From assembly GCA_964632355.1 (NCBI GenBank), contig CAZWBW010000096.1, positions 1 through 10,477 on the forward strand: DNA of 10,477 nucleotides, written 5' to 3'. Numbering within the stretch: position 1 is the first letter of the stretch; each line of letters starts with the position of its first letter. The translations under genes were made by a program, and so were the position numbers. Below, piece after piece: positions 1 to 5,876 of this stretch. The notes under the pieces were generated by a model. The model did not search any database. It saw only the letters and a list, made by a program, of their open reading frames with translations, and had not been told where the DNA came from. The stretch comes from JALOAP01 sp964632355 (GTDB lineage Bacteria > Chloroflexota > Dehalococcoidia > Tepidiformales > Tepidiformaceae).

Positions 1-96
1 CTCATCGAGCGCCCGCAGCAGGTTCTGCAGATTCGTTTCAGCCTCGTGGATGTCGTAGGCGCGAACCTGGCACAGGGCGACGCGGAATGGGTGCAC
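1..96 (-). CDS. Carbon-nitrogen hydrolase (nitrilase family), N-terminal fragment
   Basis: Reading leftward from a GTG at 96-94, an open frame of 32 codons runs off the window edge. It begins MHPFRVALCQV and continues with DIHEAETNLQNLLRALDE. The pattern 'vALcQ ... N+aL..A' is the first beta strand and helix of nitrilase-superfamily amidohydrolases, which cleave non-peptide C-N bonds with a Glu-Lys-Cys triad. The catalytic Glu normally lies around residue 40-50 and is outside the window, so activity and substrate cannot be judged. The start lies 3 nt after the stop codon of the upstream Uma2-like ORF, and AGAGGA about 7 nt upstream serves as a Shine-Dalgarno sequence. The two are probably cotranscribed. 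Family assignment is moderately sure; the subfamily is unknown. Confidence 0.62.
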   Translation of the reverse strand, partial: MHPFRVALCQVRAYDIHEAETNLQNLLRALDE

Positions 97-99
97 GGC

Positions 100-423
100 T
101 CAGTCCTCTTCGTCGGGCGGACGGGCCTTGACTGCGAGCGTCGGCTGGGGAAGTGTTGCGCCGCGGCGGCGCCGGCCGGCGGCGTAATACGCGACGTCGG
201 GGAGCAGGATGCTCATGCCCTCAGGGCCCTCGAATCGTGTGCGTGCTTCTGTGGCAGGGTGGCCGCCGTGGTACGTGCGATATTCGGCGAGCGCCACGAT
301 GTCTGAGTGGTCGGAGTCGGGCACAGGCTTGGCCAGCGCCTCGCCGTTGACGTACTCCAGGTACGGCTTCTCCTCGGGGAGGGCGAGGTACTCCTCGACG
401 CTCATGAGGTGGCGCGTAACCAT
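100..423 (-). pseudogene. Uma2-family (DUF820) endonuclease-like protein, C-terminally truncated
   Basis: This 107-residue ORF starts MVTRHLMSVEEYLALPEE and continues YLEYVNGEAL, the typical N-terminus of Uma2/DUF820 proteins (PD-(D/E)xK nuclease fold, usually about 180-200 residues). The LPDVAYY segment at residues 74-80 matches the conserved 'PDv' strand. The next conserved strand, normally 'PdLvvEVlSPS', reads PTLAVKARPPDEED and then stops. The usual Glu is therefore Lys, and the catalytic Lys/Gln helix and C-terminal half are absent. It is probably a decayed remnant; a small functional derivative is less likely. A longer ORF to 645 exists, but its N-terminal part shows no family similarity and runs through the rho promoter. 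The start lacks a Shine-Dalgarno sequence but has TACACT exactly 6 nt upstream, suggesting a leaderless message. Confidence 0.6.
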
Positions 424-429
424 GCGCTG

Positions 430-435
430 AGTGTA
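430..435 (-). promoter_or_regulatory. Possible -10 element (TACACT) of a leaderless Uma2-like transcript
   Basis: TACACT on the minus strand is separated from the ATG at 423-421 by 6 nt, so transcription would begin at or next to the start codon. No convincing -35 lies 17 nt upstream (CGGGCA). Support comes mainly from the same spacing at other minus-strand starts in the window. Confidence 0.35.
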
Positions 436-480
436 GCACTCGCGAGGGGGCGTGCCCGTCTCGAAAGAACGCTCTGCTCG

Positions 481-509
481 CTGACAAAGGCAGTTGCGTG
501 GCCTACAAT
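481..509 (+). promoter_or_regulatory. Sigma70-type promoter of rho
   Basis: CTGACA (481-486, 5/6 match to TTGACA) and TACAAT (504-509, 5/6 match to TATAAT) are separated by exactly 17 bp. The predicted start is near 516, giving a 5' leader of about 148 nt before the rho start at 664. It is among the best-matching sigma70-type promoters in the window. Confidence 0.7.
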
Positions 510-529
510 AAGCATCGTATTCTCCTGTT

Positions 530-571
530 GGCTGCTCGAGAAGGCGCGGGGGCGTTCCCGCGATAGCAGCC
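530..571 (+). promoter_or_regulatory. Nested stem-loop in the rho leader
   Basis: An outer stem GGCTGCT (530-536) / AGCAGCC (565-571) encloses a perfect inner hairpin CGCGGG (545-550) / CCCGCG (557-562) with a 6-nt loop. An asymmetric internal loop separates the two stems. It sits about 14 nt after the predicted rho transcription start. Rho autoregulates through its leader in several bacteria, so this is a candidate control element. No U-tract follows, so it is not a simple terminator. Function is inferred. Confidence 0.5.
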
Positions 572-663
572 CCCGATGATCCCTGGTCCGCAGAACAGGT
601 TCCCGTACCCTGCGCCGTGCGAAAGGCTCGACGGCGCTCTACCACGAAGGTAACCGGACTCCA

Positions 664-2667
664 TTGACTTCCCCAGAGACTCCTCGCACCCGTAATCGCC
701 GACCACGCAACTTGCCTCAGCCCGAAGCGGAGGAGGAGTCGGCTGCTGCCGCCCCCGATGCAACGGAAGAGGCGGAAGCACCAGCAGAGCCCGCGCCCGA
801 TGGCCGCGCCGTGAACGAAACCGACGGCACCGCTGCGGCAGATAGTGGCGCGGACACCGGTGCCGAAGCGCCGGCCGCCCAGCTCGAACTGCCTGCCGAG
901 ACGCCGGACGCTACCGAGACGCTCGAAGCGCCCGCCGCGGAATCGCCGGCGGCAGAGCCTTCGGCCGAAGCTCCGAGCACCGACGCACAGGACGGCGCTC
1001 CGAGCGCCGAGAGCGAGGCTGAGGCCCCGGGCGACGAACCGCAGGCAGAAGGCGAGGCTCCCGCCGAAGCCCCTGCCGCCGAAGCACAGGCAGAGGCGCC
1101 GGCTGCTGAGGAGACAGCCGAACCGGCGACGGCCGAATCAGCCGATAGCGAGGCAGAAGCGGAAGCACCGAGCGCCGAATCATCGGAGGAAGCCGCAACT
1201 GCGGAAGTTCGAACGGACAATCCAAGCGCCGTCGCACCGGCGGAAGCCCGCACGGAGCAGGAGCCGCGACAGGAGCGCCGCCCGCGCGGCCGCCGCTCCC
1301 GCGCAGAGCGCGACCGCGGCGACCACGACCGCGATCGCGACCGGGCCGCCGAACCGGAGCGGGTGGAAGTCATCGAACGTGAACGGCCGAGCATGCCCTC
1401 GCTCAACATCGCCGAACTCGAAGCGATGACCCGCGAGGAGCTCATCAGGGTCGGCCGCGAAATGGGCGTCGACGATGCCGCCACCATGCGCAAGCAGGAC
1501 CTCATCTTCCGGCTCCTGCAGGCCCAGGCCGAAGCGCGCGGCAACATCTTCTCCGGCGGCTTCCTGGAAGTCAGCGACGACGGCAACTACGGGTTCCTTC
1601 GCGGCGAAAGCATGCTGCCGGGCCCGCACGACATCTACGTTTCACAGTCACAGCTTCGCCGCTTCGGACTTCGCCCCGGCGACTACGTCACCGGCCAGGT
1701 TCGCCACCCGAAGGACAACGAGAAGTACTACGGCCTCCTCAAGGTCGAAGCGGTCAACGGAATGGACCCCGAGACCGCGAAACGCCGCCCCTACTTCGAG
1801 AATCTCACGGCGATCTTCCCGTACCAGCACCTCAAGCTCGAGACGACGCCGGACAACCTCACCCACCGGATCATCGACCTCATCGCCCCCATCGGGCGCG
1901 GCCAGCGCGGCCTCATCGTCTCGCCCCCGAAGGCCGGCAAGACGATGCTTCTCAAGAACATCGCCAACGGCATCACCACGAACCACCCGGACGTGCACCT
2001 CATGGTCCTCCTCATCGGCGAGCGCCCCGAAGAGGTCACGGACATGCAGCGCAGCGTTCGCGGCGAAGTCGTGAGCTCCACGTTCGATGAGCCGGTGGAA
2101 GACCACTGCCGCGTCGCCGAAATGGCGCTCGAACGCGCCAAGCGGCTCGTCGAAGGCGGCAAGGACGTGGTCATCCTCATGGACTCGATCACGCGCCTGA
2201 CCCGCGCCTACAACCTTGCCCTCCCGCCAAGCGGCCGGACGCTCTCCGGTGGCGTCGACCCAATCGCGCTCTACCCGCCGAAGCGGCTATTCGGCGCCGC
2301 GCGAAAGTGCGAAGAGGGCGGTTCGCTCACCATCCTCGCGACCTGTCTCGTCGATACCGGCTCGCGCATGGACGAAGTCGTGTTCGAAGAGTTCAAGGGC
2401 ACGGGGAACATGGAACTCCGGCTCGACCGGCGGCTCGCCGAGCGCCGCTTCTACCCGGCAATCGACATCCAGGCGAGCTCCACCCGGCGCGAAGAACTCC
2501 TGCTCGACGAGAAGACGCTCAAGGGCGTGTGGCTCGTCCGCCGCATGACGGCGATGATCTCGCAGAACTCGCCGAACCAGCTCGAAGCCACCGAACGCCT
2601 GCTCGAGCGGCTCGCCCGCACCCGATCGAACGAAGAGTTCCTCGCGAGCCTGAAGAGCGACCTGTAA
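664..2667 (+). CDS. rho: Transcription termination factor Rho with long disordered N-terminal extension
   Basis: Rho is the hexameric RNA-dependent ATPase and RNA/DNA helicase that ends untranslated transcripts. Residues 1-199 form an acidic Ala/Glu/Pro-rich, low-complexity stretch; residues 200-242 are Arg/Asp-rich. The conserved protein starts near M244: Rho_N helical domain (about 247-290), OB-fold RNA-binding domain with the RNP1-like NYGFLR at 308-313, then the RecA-type motor. Walker A is SPPKAGKT at 420-427 (K426), the catalytic-type Glu lies in GERPEEV (E453), Walker B is VVILMD ending at D507, and the Q-loop is LSGGVD at 527-532. All motor motifs look intact. At 667 residues it far exceeds E. 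coli Rho (419), because of the extension. The start used is TTG at 664; AAGG lies 13 nt upstream, longer than ideal, so an upstream non-ATG start is possible. It has its own promoter and a hairpin after the stop. Confidence 0.97.
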   Translation: MTSPETPRTRNRRPRNLPQPEAEEESAAAAPDATEEAEAPAEPAPDGRAVNETDGTAAADSGADTGAEAPAAQLELPAETPDATETLEAPAAESPAAEPSAEAPSTDAQDGAPSAESEAEAPGDEPQAEGEAPAEAPAAEAQAEAPAAEETAEPATAESADSEAEAEAPSAESSEEAATAEVRTDNPSAVAPAEARTEQEPRQERRPRGRRSRAERDRGDHDRDRDRAAEPERVEVIERERPSMPSLNIAELEAMTREELIRVGREMGVDDAATMRKQDLIFRLLQAQAEARGNIFSGGFLEVSDDGNYGFLRGESMLPGPHDIYVSQSQLRRFGLRPGDYVTGQVRHPKDNEKYYGLLKVEAVNGMDPETAKRRPYFENLTAIFPYQHLKLETTPDNLTHRIIDLIAPIGRGQRGLIVSPPKAGKTMLLKNIANGITTNHPDVHLMVLLIGERPEEVTDMQRSVRGEVVSSTFDEPVEDHCRVAEMALERAKRLVEGGKDVVILMDSITRLTRAYNLALPPSGRTLSGGVDPIALYPPKRLFGAARKCEEGGSLTILATCLVDTGSRMDEVVFEEFKGTGNMELRLDRRLAERRFYPAIDIQASSTRREELLLDEKTLKGVWLVRRMTAMISQNSPNQLEATERLLERLARTRSNEEFLASLKSDL

Positions 2668-2689
2668 GGCCCAAAGCCCGGCAACACCC

Positions 2690-2711
2690 GCGGCGTCCGT
2701 CAGGACGCCGC
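2690..2711 (+). terminator. Terminator-like hairpin after rho
   Basis: A perfect 9-bp stem GCGGCGTCC / GGACGCCGC with a GTCA loop begins 23 nt after the rho stop codon. The tail TTCCATCATGT is only weakly T-rich, so it may act as a weak intrinsic terminator or an RNA 3'-end stabiliser. The minus-strand continuation of a possible small ORF ends (TGA, 2702-2700) inside the loop. Confidence 0.55.
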
Positions 2712-2817
2712 TTCCATCATGTCCCGCAATTCACCGGCAATGTACACGCGGTCGCGTGTCGGGCGACGTCTGCGGCACAAGGTGGCCGGAGGGCATCTTG
2801 AAAGCCGAGGGGTCCAT
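2700..2817 (-). pseudogene. Possible small ORF with a frameshift
   Basis: From ATG at 2817-2815 one frame reads MDPSAFKMPSGHLVPQTSPD and ends after 28 codons at a TGA (2733-2731). A second frame, one base on, reads DRVYIAGELRDMMEAAS and stops at 2700. Joined by a one-base shift near 2755, they would give a protein of about 39 residues with ordinary composition. TAGAAT lies exactly 6 nt before the ATG, the same leaderless signature seen at other minus-strand starts. No family is recognised. It may be a decayed small gene, a sequencing indel, or chance; chance remains a serious alternative at this length. Confidence 0.28.
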
Positions 2818-2820
2818 GTT

Positions 2821-2854
2821 GCTATTCTAATTTTCTGCCCAAGATTAGAATAGC
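2821..2854. repeat. 11-bp inverted repeat, TATTC-type palindrome 1
   Basis: GCTATTCTAAT (2821-2831) and ATTAGAATAGC (2844-2854) are perfect inverted arms around 12 nt. TAGAAT hexamers occur in both orientations, so each arm could also be a -10 element; the minus-strand one (2829-2824) lies 6 nt upstream of an ATG. A regulator operator, an RNA hairpin or the remnant of a mobile element are all possible. Confidence 0.6.
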
Positions 2855-2863
2855 GGCCTGGCT

Positions 2864-2883
2864 TATTCCAGCAGGCTGGAATA
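2864..2883. repeat. 9-bp inverted repeat, TATTC-type palindrome 2
   Basis: TATTCCAGC (2864-2872) and GCTGGAATA (2875-2883) are perfect arms around AG. The outer TATTC/GAATA matches palindrome 1, whose centre is 36 bp to the left. A 2-nt centre is too tight for a normal RNA loop without opening inner pairs, which favours a DNA-level protein site over an RNA hairpin. The cognate regulator is unknown. Confidence 0.55.
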
Positions 2884-3064
2884 GATCACCTGGTCAGCCG
2901 TTTCCTTACGTCTTCGGCCGAAAACCGGCCAAGCCCGTCACACCGGTTAAGCAAACTGAACAAGTCCCGGCGCGGTGTGGCCCCAGCCTTCCGCATCGTA
3001 CCGCACTGCCCGAAGCACGCCGGTGCGCCATACTGGCTTCACCACCGCACGGAGGGTTGCCTGT

Positions 3065-3730
3065 ATGGTTCGCCGCCTTTGCGACGAGACAGACGCCCGC
3101 AGACTCCTGAACCCCGGTCCCGTCGCTATCGTTACCACGAGCTGGCGCGACAACGTGAACGCCGCGCCCATCGCGTGGACGGCACCGCTTTCGATGGCGC
3201 CCCCACTTGTCGGTGCGGTGATTCACCCGGGGCGGCACACCGCCGCGATGATCCGGTTCAGCGAAGAGTTCGCCATCAACATTCCCGGGCCCTCGCTCCT
3301 GAAGCAGACGGCCTTCCTCGGCACGCAGACAGGGCTCGATAACGACAAGATCGCCGCTGCCGGCCTGCAGACGTTCGCGGCGCAACGCATCGAGGCGCCC
3401 CTCATCGACGGGTGCCTGGCCTGGATCGAATGCGGCCTGCAGGATGTCATCCCCGTTGGTGATCACACCATGTTCGTCGGCCGCGTGGTGCGGGTGCAGG
3501 CCCTCGACGAGGCCTACGCGCAGACGTGGCTCCTGGAGAAGCGCGAGTACAGCCCGCTCGTCTACCTCGGCGGCACAAAATACGCCGTGCTGGGCGAACC
3601 CCTCGAAGCCGTGGTCGAGGTCGACGAACACGGCAAGCTCGTCGGCGAAACGCCGGAAGAACGCGAGGAGCGGGAGGAGCGCGAGGCCCGTGAGCGGGAG
3701 CGCGAACAGGAACGGGAAGGCGTCGAATAA
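3065..3730 (+). CDS. Flavin reductase-like, FMN-binding split-barrel protein
   Basis: The 221-residue product resembles the flavin reductase-like family (DIM6/NTAB type), which binds FMN and reduces flavin with NAD(P)H or serves as the reductase of two-component monooxygenases. Visible family features are the N-terminal strand PGPVAIVTTSW (about 17-27), the core NAAPIAWTAPLSMAPPLVG (about 32-50), HTAAMIRFSEEFAINIP (about 58-74) and the C-terminal strand DHTMFVGRVV. The barrel ends near residue 180; the last 30 residues are a Glu/Arg repeat tail likely to be a charged helix or disordered. ATG at 3065 is preceded by GGAGG at 3051-3055 with 9 nt spacing, preferred over the upstream ORF start at 2975. 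It converges on the PHP gene with 16 bp between stops. Which oxygenase or substrate it serves is not shown by the neighbours. Confidence 0.82.
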   Translation: MVRRLCDETDARRLLNPGPVAIVTTSWRDNVNAAPIAWTAPLSMAPPLVGAVIHPGRHTAAMIRFSEEFAINIPGPSLLKQTAFLGTQTGLDNDKIAAAGLQTFAAQRIEAPLIDGCLAWIECGLQDVIPVGDHTMFVGRVVRVQALDEAYAQTWLLEKREYSPLVYLGGTKYAVLGEPLEAVVEVDEHGKLVGETPEEREEREEREAREREREQEREGVE

Positions 3731-3746
3731 CGGGGCCCGTCGAGAC

Positions 3747-4760
3747 TCAGGCGTCGTGCCCCTTCGCCCACGCCACCAGTTCGTCGGCTGACCACGTGTT
3801 CACGATGCGTTCGACCGGCACCTCGCATTCGGCGGCCCGGCGCGTGCCGTACGCCAGCCATTCGAGCTGGCCGGGCGCGTGTGCGTCACTGTCGATGGAG
3901 AAGTAGCACCCCATCTCGACCGCCTTTCGCAGGAGCGGACGCGGCGGGTCGAGCCGGTCGGGGCGCGAGTTGATCTCCAGCGCCTTGCCGAAGTGTGCGA
4001 GGGCCGCGAACACCATCTCGTGGTCGAACTCCGACTGCGGCCGCCCGCGCCCGATGACCAGCCGCCCCGTGCAGTGCCCGAGGATGTCCATGTGCGGGTT
4101 CGCGATGGCCGCGATCATCCGCGGCGTCATCTCTTCCGCGGGCATGCGGAGCTTGCTGTGCACGCTCGCCACAACAACGTCGAGTTGTGCGAGGAGCTCC
4201 TCGTCCTGGTCGAGCGAACCATCTTCGAGGATGTCGACTTCGATGCCGGTCAGGATGCGGAACGGCGCCAGCCGCTCGTTCAGTTCGCGAACGACTTCGA
4301 GTTGCTGGCGAAGCCGTTCCGCGCTGAGCCCGCGCGCTACGGTCAGGCGCGGCGAATGGTCGGAGAGCACCATGTACTCGTGCCCGAGCGCGATCGCCGC
4401 CTCGGCCATCTCCTCGATCGGGCTGCCGCCATCCGACCAGTCGGAGTGCACGTGACAGTCGCCGCGAAGCAGCGGGCGAATCGGCCCACCGTCGGGGATG
4501 CTGGGGGCCTTCTCCTCCTCGAGCTTCAGCAGATAGCCGGGCGGTTCGCCGCGCAGCGCTTCGAGGATGACCCGCTCCGTGGCTTCGCCGATGTTCGGCA
4601 GCGTGCGCAACTTGCCCAGCCGTGCGAGTTCCTCGACCTGCCCGGGTTCGAGCGCCGCAATCGTGGCTGCGGCGCGCCGAAACGCCCGTACGCGGTACGT
4701 CGGTTCGCCGTTTCGCTCGAGGTGAAACGCGATGCGCTTCAGCGCGTCGACGGGGTCCAT
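3747..4760 (-). CDS. Stand-alone PHP-domain phosphoesterase with PolX-like HhH N-terminus
   Basis: This 337-residue protein combines an N-terminal helical segment like the 8-kDa/HhH domain of family X polymerases (about 1-70; LRTLPNIGEATERVI is a helix-hairpin-helix) with a C-terminal PHP metallophosphoesterase domain (about 98-337). There is no polymerase palm between them, unlike PolX (about 570 residues). Probable metal ligands are H103 and H105 (DCHVHSDWSDGG), H135 (SDHS), E174 (TGIEVD), H201 (SVHSKLR), H233 and H239 (NPHMDILGH), and D302 and H304 (SDAHAPG), so the site looks complete. PHP domains hydrolyse phosphodiesters or phosphomonoesters with several metals; a nuclease or repair role is inferred from the HhH segment. 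ATG at 4760 has no Shine-Dalgarno sequence but TACCAT lies 7 nt upstream, with CCGACA 17 bp further. Confidence 0.85.
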   Translation of the reverse strand: MDPVDALKRIAFHLERNGEPTYRVRAFRRAAATIAALEPGQVEELARLGKLRTLPNIGEATERVILEALRGEPPGYLLKLEEEKAPSIPDGGPIRPLLRGDCHVHSDWSDGGSPIEEMAEAAIALGHEYMVLSDHSPRLTVARGLSAERLRQQLEVVRELNERLAPFRILTGIEVDILEDGSLDQDEELLAQLDVVVASVHSKLRMPAEEMTPRMIAAIANPHMDILGHCTGRLVIGRGRPQSEFDHEMVFAALAHFGKALEINSRPDRLDPPRPLLRKAVEMGCYFSIDSDAHAPGQLEWLAYGTRRAAECEVPVERIVNTWSADELVAWAKGHDA

Positions 4761-4767
4761 CGGACGA

Positions 4768-4796
4768 ATGGTAGCGGGAGGGCGAGCGGCTGTCGG
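4768..4796 (-). promoter_or_regulatory. Leaderless promoter of the PHP gene
   Basis: On the minus strand CCGACA (4796-4791) and TACCAT (4773-4768) are 17 bp apart, and TACCAT is 7 nt from the ATG at 4760. Each hexamer matches 4/6 of its consensus. The predicted transcript starts at or beside the start codon, consistent with the lack of a Shine-Dalgarno sequence. Confidence 0.5.
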
Positions 4797-5000
4797 CTAT
4801 CGGGCTTCGGCGCTATTCCGCGATGCGGACCCGGGCGCGAGTGTCCCCGGGACAGTACCGCGACCGTGAGGGAGCGTCCGCTGGTGGCATCCGATGCGCG
4901 CTCGGGCCCCACGAAGACCGTCAATACCGCTGTCAGCGAAGCCGCCCTCCGGGGGTGCGACATAACGCCCGCACCGCGGGCCTTTCCCCCGGCCTTTCCG

Positions 5001-5030
5001 TTCGAGCCCACGCCGCTCCTCCCGTAGAAT
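5001..5030 (+). promoter_or_regulatory. Candidate promoter of the SDR gene
   Basis: TAGAAT (5025-5030, 5/6) is a good -10 hexamer. The best -35 is TTCGAG at 5001-5006 with 18 bp spacing, which is a poor match. The start would fall near 5037, about 72 nt before the ATG. Confidence 0.4.
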
Positions 5031-5039
5031 GCGGCCACC

Positions 5040-5074
5040 CGTGGCTTACGCTTCGCCACGCGTTTCCGCGAAGC
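5040..5074 (+). promoter_or_regulatory. Overlapping alternative hairpins in the SDR leader
   Basis: CGTGGC (5040-5045) can pair with GCCACG (5055-5060), while GCTTCGC (5050-5056) can pair with GCGAAGC (5068-5074). The two stems share bases 5055-5056 and cannot fully form together. The ribosome-binding site GGAGGA is at 5099-5104. Whether this switches anything is unknown. Confidence 0.35.
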
Positions 5075-5108
5075 CTCGAGCCGCAGTACATCCCCACTGG
5101 AGGAACCA

Positions 5109-5876
5109 ATGTCGCTAGAAGGGCGCGTCGCACTTGTTACCGGCGGCGGCCGTGGAATCGGCCGTGGTATTTCGCTGGCGCTGGCAGAAGACGGTGCAAC
5201 CGTCGCCGTCAACTACCGGCGCGACGAAGAGGCTGCACGGGAAACCGTTGCGGCCATCGAACAGATGGGCGGCAAGGCGAAGATGTACCACGCCTCCGTC
5301 GACAACTGGGACGAAGACAAGGCCATGGTCGAGCAGATCATCGCCGACTTCGGCCACATCGATATCCTCATCAACAACGCTGGTATCGCCAGCCGTGGGC
5401 TCAGCGTCTACGACACCGACCCGGCCGAGATGGAGCGCGTCGTTCGCACGCATGCGTTCGGCCCGTTCTATCTTTCGAAGCTGGTGCTGCCGAGCATGCG
5501 CGAACAGCCGCGCGGCGACATCATCATGATTTCGAGCGTCGCCACCGACGCCATGGCGGCGAACGGTTCGCCGTACAACATGGGCAAGGCGGCCATGGAA
5601 GCGCTCGCGCTCACCCTCTATAAGGAGGAGCGCCAGCACAACATCCACGTCAACATCGTCGCGCCCGGTCTTGTCGAGTCGGAGATGGGCCGGCGCCTCG
5701 CCCGTGCGACGATGGGCGCGCAGGACATGCGCGAACTCGATGCGACCAGCCCCTTCGGGCGCGTCTGCCAGCCCGAAGACGTCGCGAACGTGGTGCGCTT
5801 CCTCGTTTCCGATCTCGCCGGGTATGTCACCGGCGAGCGGATTCGGGTGCACGGCGGCGGGAACCTGGCTCGCTAG
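5109..5876 (+). CDS. SDR-family oxidoreductase (3-oxoacyl-ACP reductase-like)
   Basis: A classical short-chain dehydrogenase/reductase of 255 residues. It has the Rossmann cofactor motif TGGGRGIG (11-18), NNAG (89-92), Ser143, and the YxxxK pair Y156/K160 in PYNMGK, with the usual 13-residue Ser-Tyr spacing. R37/R38 after the second strand suggest NADPH preference. The normal tetrad Asn in the helix after NNAG is replaced: the segment reads RTHAFGPF, with His115 at that place. The C-terminus ending GYVTGERIRVHGGGNLAR is typical of FabG-like enzymes. The substrate cannot be told; no fatty-acid synthesis genes are near, so I give no symbol. The start is set by GGAGGA 4 nt before the ATG. The stop TAG overlaps that of the convergent regulator gene by 4 bp. 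Confidence 0.9.
   Translation: MSLEGRVALVTGGGRGIGRGISLALAEDGATVAVNYRRDEEAARETVAAIEQMGGKAKMYHASVDNWDEDKAMVEQIIADFGHIDILINNAGIASRGLSVYDTDPAEMERVVRTHAFGPFYLSKLVLPSMREQPRGDIIMISSVATDAMAANGSPYNMGKAAMEALALTLYKEERQHNIHVNIVAPGLVESEMGRRLARATMGAQDMRELDATSPFGRVCQPEDVANVVRFLVSDLAGYVTGERIRVHGGGNLAR

Larger units (their letters stand above)
2668..3064. other. Gene-poor interval between rho and the flavin reductase gene
   Basis: This 397-bp stretch holds the rho terminator hairpin, a small perfect inverted repeat ACACGC/GCGTGT (2744-2759, 4-nt loop), a possible broken small ORF on the minus strand (2700-2817), two neighbouring palindromes (2821-2854 and 2864-2883), and a GGCCG/CGGCC hairpin with an A-rich loop near 2919-2933. 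The palindrome section is AT-richer than its surroundings. No convincing promoter for the flavin reductase gene was found. Confidence 0.5.
4761..5108. other. Divergent intergenic region between PHP and SDR genes
   Basis: This 348-bp interval carries the PHP promoter at its left end and a candidate SDR promoter and leader at its right end. In between are a TGTCC/GGACA palindrome (4842-4854) and a GGTGCG/CGCACC inverted repeat (4954-4975, 10-nt loop). I see no protein-coding frame with family resemblance; long frames here are overhangs of antisense ORFs. Confidence 0.5.

Noticed and set aside
424..645. N-terminal extension of the Uma2-like ORF upstream of 423
   Set aside because: It reads through the rho promoter and hairpin, has no Uma2 similarity, and the family N-terminus starts at MVTRHLMSVEEYL.
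717..1586. 289-codon minus-strand ORF rich in Ser and Ala
   Set aside because: It is the mirror of the repetitive Ala/Glu codons in the Rho extension.
2740..2853. 37-codon plus-strand ORF MYTRSRVGRRLRHK...
   Set aside because: It has no ribosome-binding site, an Arg-rich random-looking composition, and runs into the palindrome.
3879..5027. 382-codon plus-strand ORF
   Set aside because: It is antisense to the PHP gene, whose motifs are unmistakable, and shows no family pattern.
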